Source: an uncultured Clostridium sp. (GTDB taxonomy: Bacteria > Bacillota > Clostridia > TANB77 > CAG-508). From it: a stretch of DNA of 8,531 nucleotides. A model generated the notes under the pieces. The model did not search any database. It saw nothing but the letters and a program-made list of their open reading frames with translations, and was not told the DNA's origin. Position numbers and translations under genes: made by a program. The stretch covers positions 1 through 8,531 of the forward strand of contig USQP01000025.1 in the NCBI GenBank assembly GCA_900556945.1, written 5' to 3'. Below are positions 7,331-8,531 of this stretch, piece by piece. Numbering within the stretch: position 1 is the first letter of the stretch; each line of letters begins with the position of its first letter.

Positions 7331-7780
7331 TTACCACTTATAAATTGTTTTTATCTGTGCTACATTTTTTCGTTCAATTTTTATATCAGTTTCTAACAGG
7401 ATACTATCTTCATCAAATTCTTTCAAAATACCTTGATATTCTTTATTCCCATTTTTATCTTTTTTAAATAATTTCACATTTACTTCTTTTCCTATATTTT
7501 GTTGTAAATGTTTTTCTTTTTTTAGGACTCTTTCAATTCCAGGAGAAGATACCTCTAAAAAATACTGTTCTTTTATATAATCTGCTTCATCTAAAAGATC
7601 ACTTATTTCATTGCTAACCTTTTCGCAGTCTTGTAAGTCAATACCTTTTGGCCTATCAATAAATATTCTCAAGAAATAATTTTTTCCTTCTTTACTATAC
7701 TCCACATCATACAAATCGTATCCTATTGATTCAATTTTTGCTTTCAATAATTTTTCTACTTTTTCTTCTATGCTTGCCAA
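7331..7780 (-). CDS. rimP: Ribosome maturation factor RimP
   Basis: RimP binds free 30S subunits and helps assembly of the head and central pseudoknot region. The 149-residue product has the N-terminal alpha/beta domain (about 1-80) with the conserved YFLEVSSPGIER block (73-84, where most relatives have ERPL and this one has ERVL) and a C-terminal SH3-like barrel (about 88-149) ending in IKTIYKW. The start is a TTG at 7778-7780 with the near-perfect Shine-Dalgarno AAGGAGG (7787-7793) 6 bases upstream. It is the first gene of the operon, with a promoter and hairpin leader immediately before it, and 24 bases separate it from nusA. The frame is intact. Confidence 0.96.
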   Translation of the reverse strand: MASIEEKVEKLLKAKIESIGYDLYDVEYSKEGKNYFLRIFIDRPKGIDLQDCEKVSNEISDLLDEADYIKEQYFLEVSSPGIERVLKKEKHLQQNIGKEVNVKLFKKDKNGNKEYQGILKEFDEDSILLETDIKIERKNVAQIKTIYKW

Positions 7781-7810
7781 AGTATACCTCCTTTTATTAT
7801 TCTAATAATT

Positions 7811-7835
7811 AAGAGTGGGATTTGTTCCCACTCTT
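7811..7835 (-). promoter_or_regulatory. Leader hairpin of the rimP-nusA operon, candidate NusA-responsive attenuator
   Basis: AAGAGTGGGA (7811-7820) is perfectly complementary to TCCCACTCTT (7826-7835) around a 5-base loop. On the minus-strand RNA it is followed by AAUUAUUAGA, a poor U-tract, then the rimP Shine-Dalgarno 17 bases on. On the plus strand a T6 run begins five bases after the stem, but no plus-strand gene ends here. In Bacillus subtilis NusA is reported to limit its own synthesis through a weak, NusA-dependent terminator in the operon leader; a strong stem with a weak U-tract suits that role. The role here is inferred by analogy. Confidence 0.6.
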
Positions 7836-7862
7836 CTGTCTTTTTTCTAAGTTTACTTTATT

Positions 7863-7891
7863 ATTATACCCAATTTTTGGTATAAATGCAA
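7863..7891 (-). promoter_or_regulatory. Sigma-A-type promoter for the rimP operon
   Basis: On the minus strand, TTGCAT (7886-7891) and a perfect TATAAT (7863-7868) are separated by 17 bases. The -35 box matches the consensus at only its first three bases. Transcription would start near 7856 and give a leader of about 75 bases containing the hairpin at 7811-7835. No other comparably good promoter was found in the spacer. Confidence 0.7.
7864..7885. promoter_or_regulatory. Inverted repeat in the promoter spacer, possible operator
   Basis: TTATACC (7864-7870) and GGTATAA (7879-7885) form a perfect 7-base inverted repeat with an 8-base centre. It covers most of the -10 box and the whole 17-base spacer. 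A bound dimeric repressor would block polymerase, but part of the symmetry comes from the TATAAT box itself. Confidence 0.35.
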
Positions 7892-7921
7892 GCTTTTTTC
7901 AATTTTTTCCTATTTTTTCTA

Positions 7922-7961
7922 ACTATTCAAAGGAACATTACTAATTTTTTTGAATAATGTT
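7922..7961. repeat. Two overlapping, mutually exclusive inverted repeats
   Basis: TATTCAAA (7924-7931) pairs with TTTGAATA (7949-7956), and AACATTA (7934-7940) pairs with TAATGTT (7955-7961). The arms interleave, so only one stem can form unless it makes a pseudoknot. Neither is followed by a U-tract on either strand, so neither is a standard terminator for the gene ending at 8025. Confidence 0.4.
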
Positions 7962-8024
7962 GATATATTAATATTTGCAGACCGAGGAAGTTGTATGTCG
8001 TACGCGTTCTGAATAACTACTATT

Positions 8025-8484
8025 TTAATTTGAATTATCATCTAAAACCACAATTTGATAGGTATAATTTTTATATTTCGGTTCGAATTTTTTGATTTCT
8101 ACTTCTTTATATTTTTCTTTATTTTCTAGTTTCTGATAACAATGCAAATCCCCATCATCAATAATAAAAATTCTTCCCTTGGCATTTTGCATGACTTCTT
8201 CAAAGCTATAAGCCACTTCCATTTGTGGCGAATAAGCTTGATAAGCTTCTTCAATCGTCCAATTTTCTAAGTTCAAAAAGTATTGTTGATTGCTATCGAT
8301 AGAAACTGCTATTACTCCTCCATTGTTAATATTAGAATAAATTATGATATCATCTGGCTGTAAACTTTCTTTCAAATAAGCAATTGGCTCACTATTTGAA
8401 TCATCATAATTTTCCTGTACATTAGCTATCATATTTTCCATTCCCATTACTAGTATAATTCCGCAGATTGCTCCTATTATAAAT
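8025..8484 (-). CDS. C-terminal part of a membrane protein, probably a GT39-type glycosyltransferase
   Basis: Only the last 153 residues are present; the 5' part is lost at the contig end, where adapter sequence begins at 8485. The fragment opens with one hydrophobic helix (FIIGAICGIILVMG), then a soluble domain with stretches such as IIIYSNINNGGVIAV, QQYFLNLENWTIEEAYQAY and GRIFIIDDG. The pattern of a last membrane helix followed by a soluble domain with an NxENWxxEEAY block fits the C-terminus of clostridial GT39 (PMT/ArnT-like) membrane glycosyltransferases, which move sugars from lipid carriers outside the membrane. I recognise this from memory and cannot check it. Any prediction starting at 8513 (MGSEMCIRDR) is wrong: those ten residues are translated adapter. 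The gene lies outside the rimP operon, with a promoter between them. Confidence 0.6.
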
Positions 8485-8531
8485 CTGTCTCTTATACACA
8501 TCTCCGAGCCCACGAGACGCGTAGTAATCTC
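8485..8531. other. Illumina Nextera adapter contamination with i7 index
   Basis: CTGTCTCTTATACACATCT (8485-8503) is the Tn5 mosaic end of Nextera libraries. CCGAGCCCACGAGAC (8504-8518) completes the read-2 transposase adapter. GCGTAGTA (8519-8526) is in the index position, and ATCTC (8527-8531) is the start of the flow-cell adapter. It is not genomic sequence and should be trimmed. Confidence 0.99.

Noticed and set aside
7811..7850. Plus-strand intrinsic terminator (10-bp stem followed by a T6 run)
   Set aside because: The T run starts five bases after the stem and no plus-strand gene precedes it; a leader role on the minus strand explains it better.

Overview
The window is AT-rich and carries the classic Firmicutes translation and ribosome-assembly cluster on the minus strand, in the order rimP, nusA, ylxR, ylxQ, infB, rbfA, nrnA (DHH phosphoesterase), truB. 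Gene order, base composition, Shine-Dalgarno sites of the AAAGGAGG type and frequent TTG starts point to a low-GC Gram-positive bacterium, most likely a member of Clostridia. The very Asn-rich IF2 linker suggests an uncultured gut lineage, but the species cannot be told from here.

Layout, read right to left in the direction of transcription. Positions 8485-8531 are not biology: they are an Illumina Nextera adapter with a sample index, left on the contig end. Positions 8025-8484 hold the 3' end of a membrane protein, probably a GT39-type glycosyltransferase. A 244-base spacer (7781-8024) holds a small GC-richer island, two competing inverted repeats, a sigma-A-like promoter with a palindrome in its spacer, and a leader with a 10-bp hairpin just ahead of rimP. 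The operon runs from rimP (7780) to truB (251). ylxR/ylxQ and ylxQ/infB overlap by 11 and 8 bases. A short repeat element sits between infB and rbfA. After truB comes the start of an unrecognised gene (1-194), where ribF would be a common neighbour. Its Shine-Dalgarno lies inside a 20-bp hairpin.

The genes work together: RimP and RbfA mature the 30S subunit, IF2 starts translation, TruB modifies tRNA, NusA controls RNA polymerase pausing and termination, YlxR and YlxQ are small RNA-binding proteins, and NrnA degrades short RNA oligomers.

The most unusual signal concerns reading frames. ylxQ is broken by a net +1 base near 5786-5798, and the end of nusA looks as if an acidic tail continues in the +1 frame. 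The only two in-frame CGG codons I can find in the window lie exactly at these two places, both in the context NCU-CGG. This may be assembly error, gene decay or +1 frameshifting at a starved or unassigned codon; the sequence alone cannot decide.
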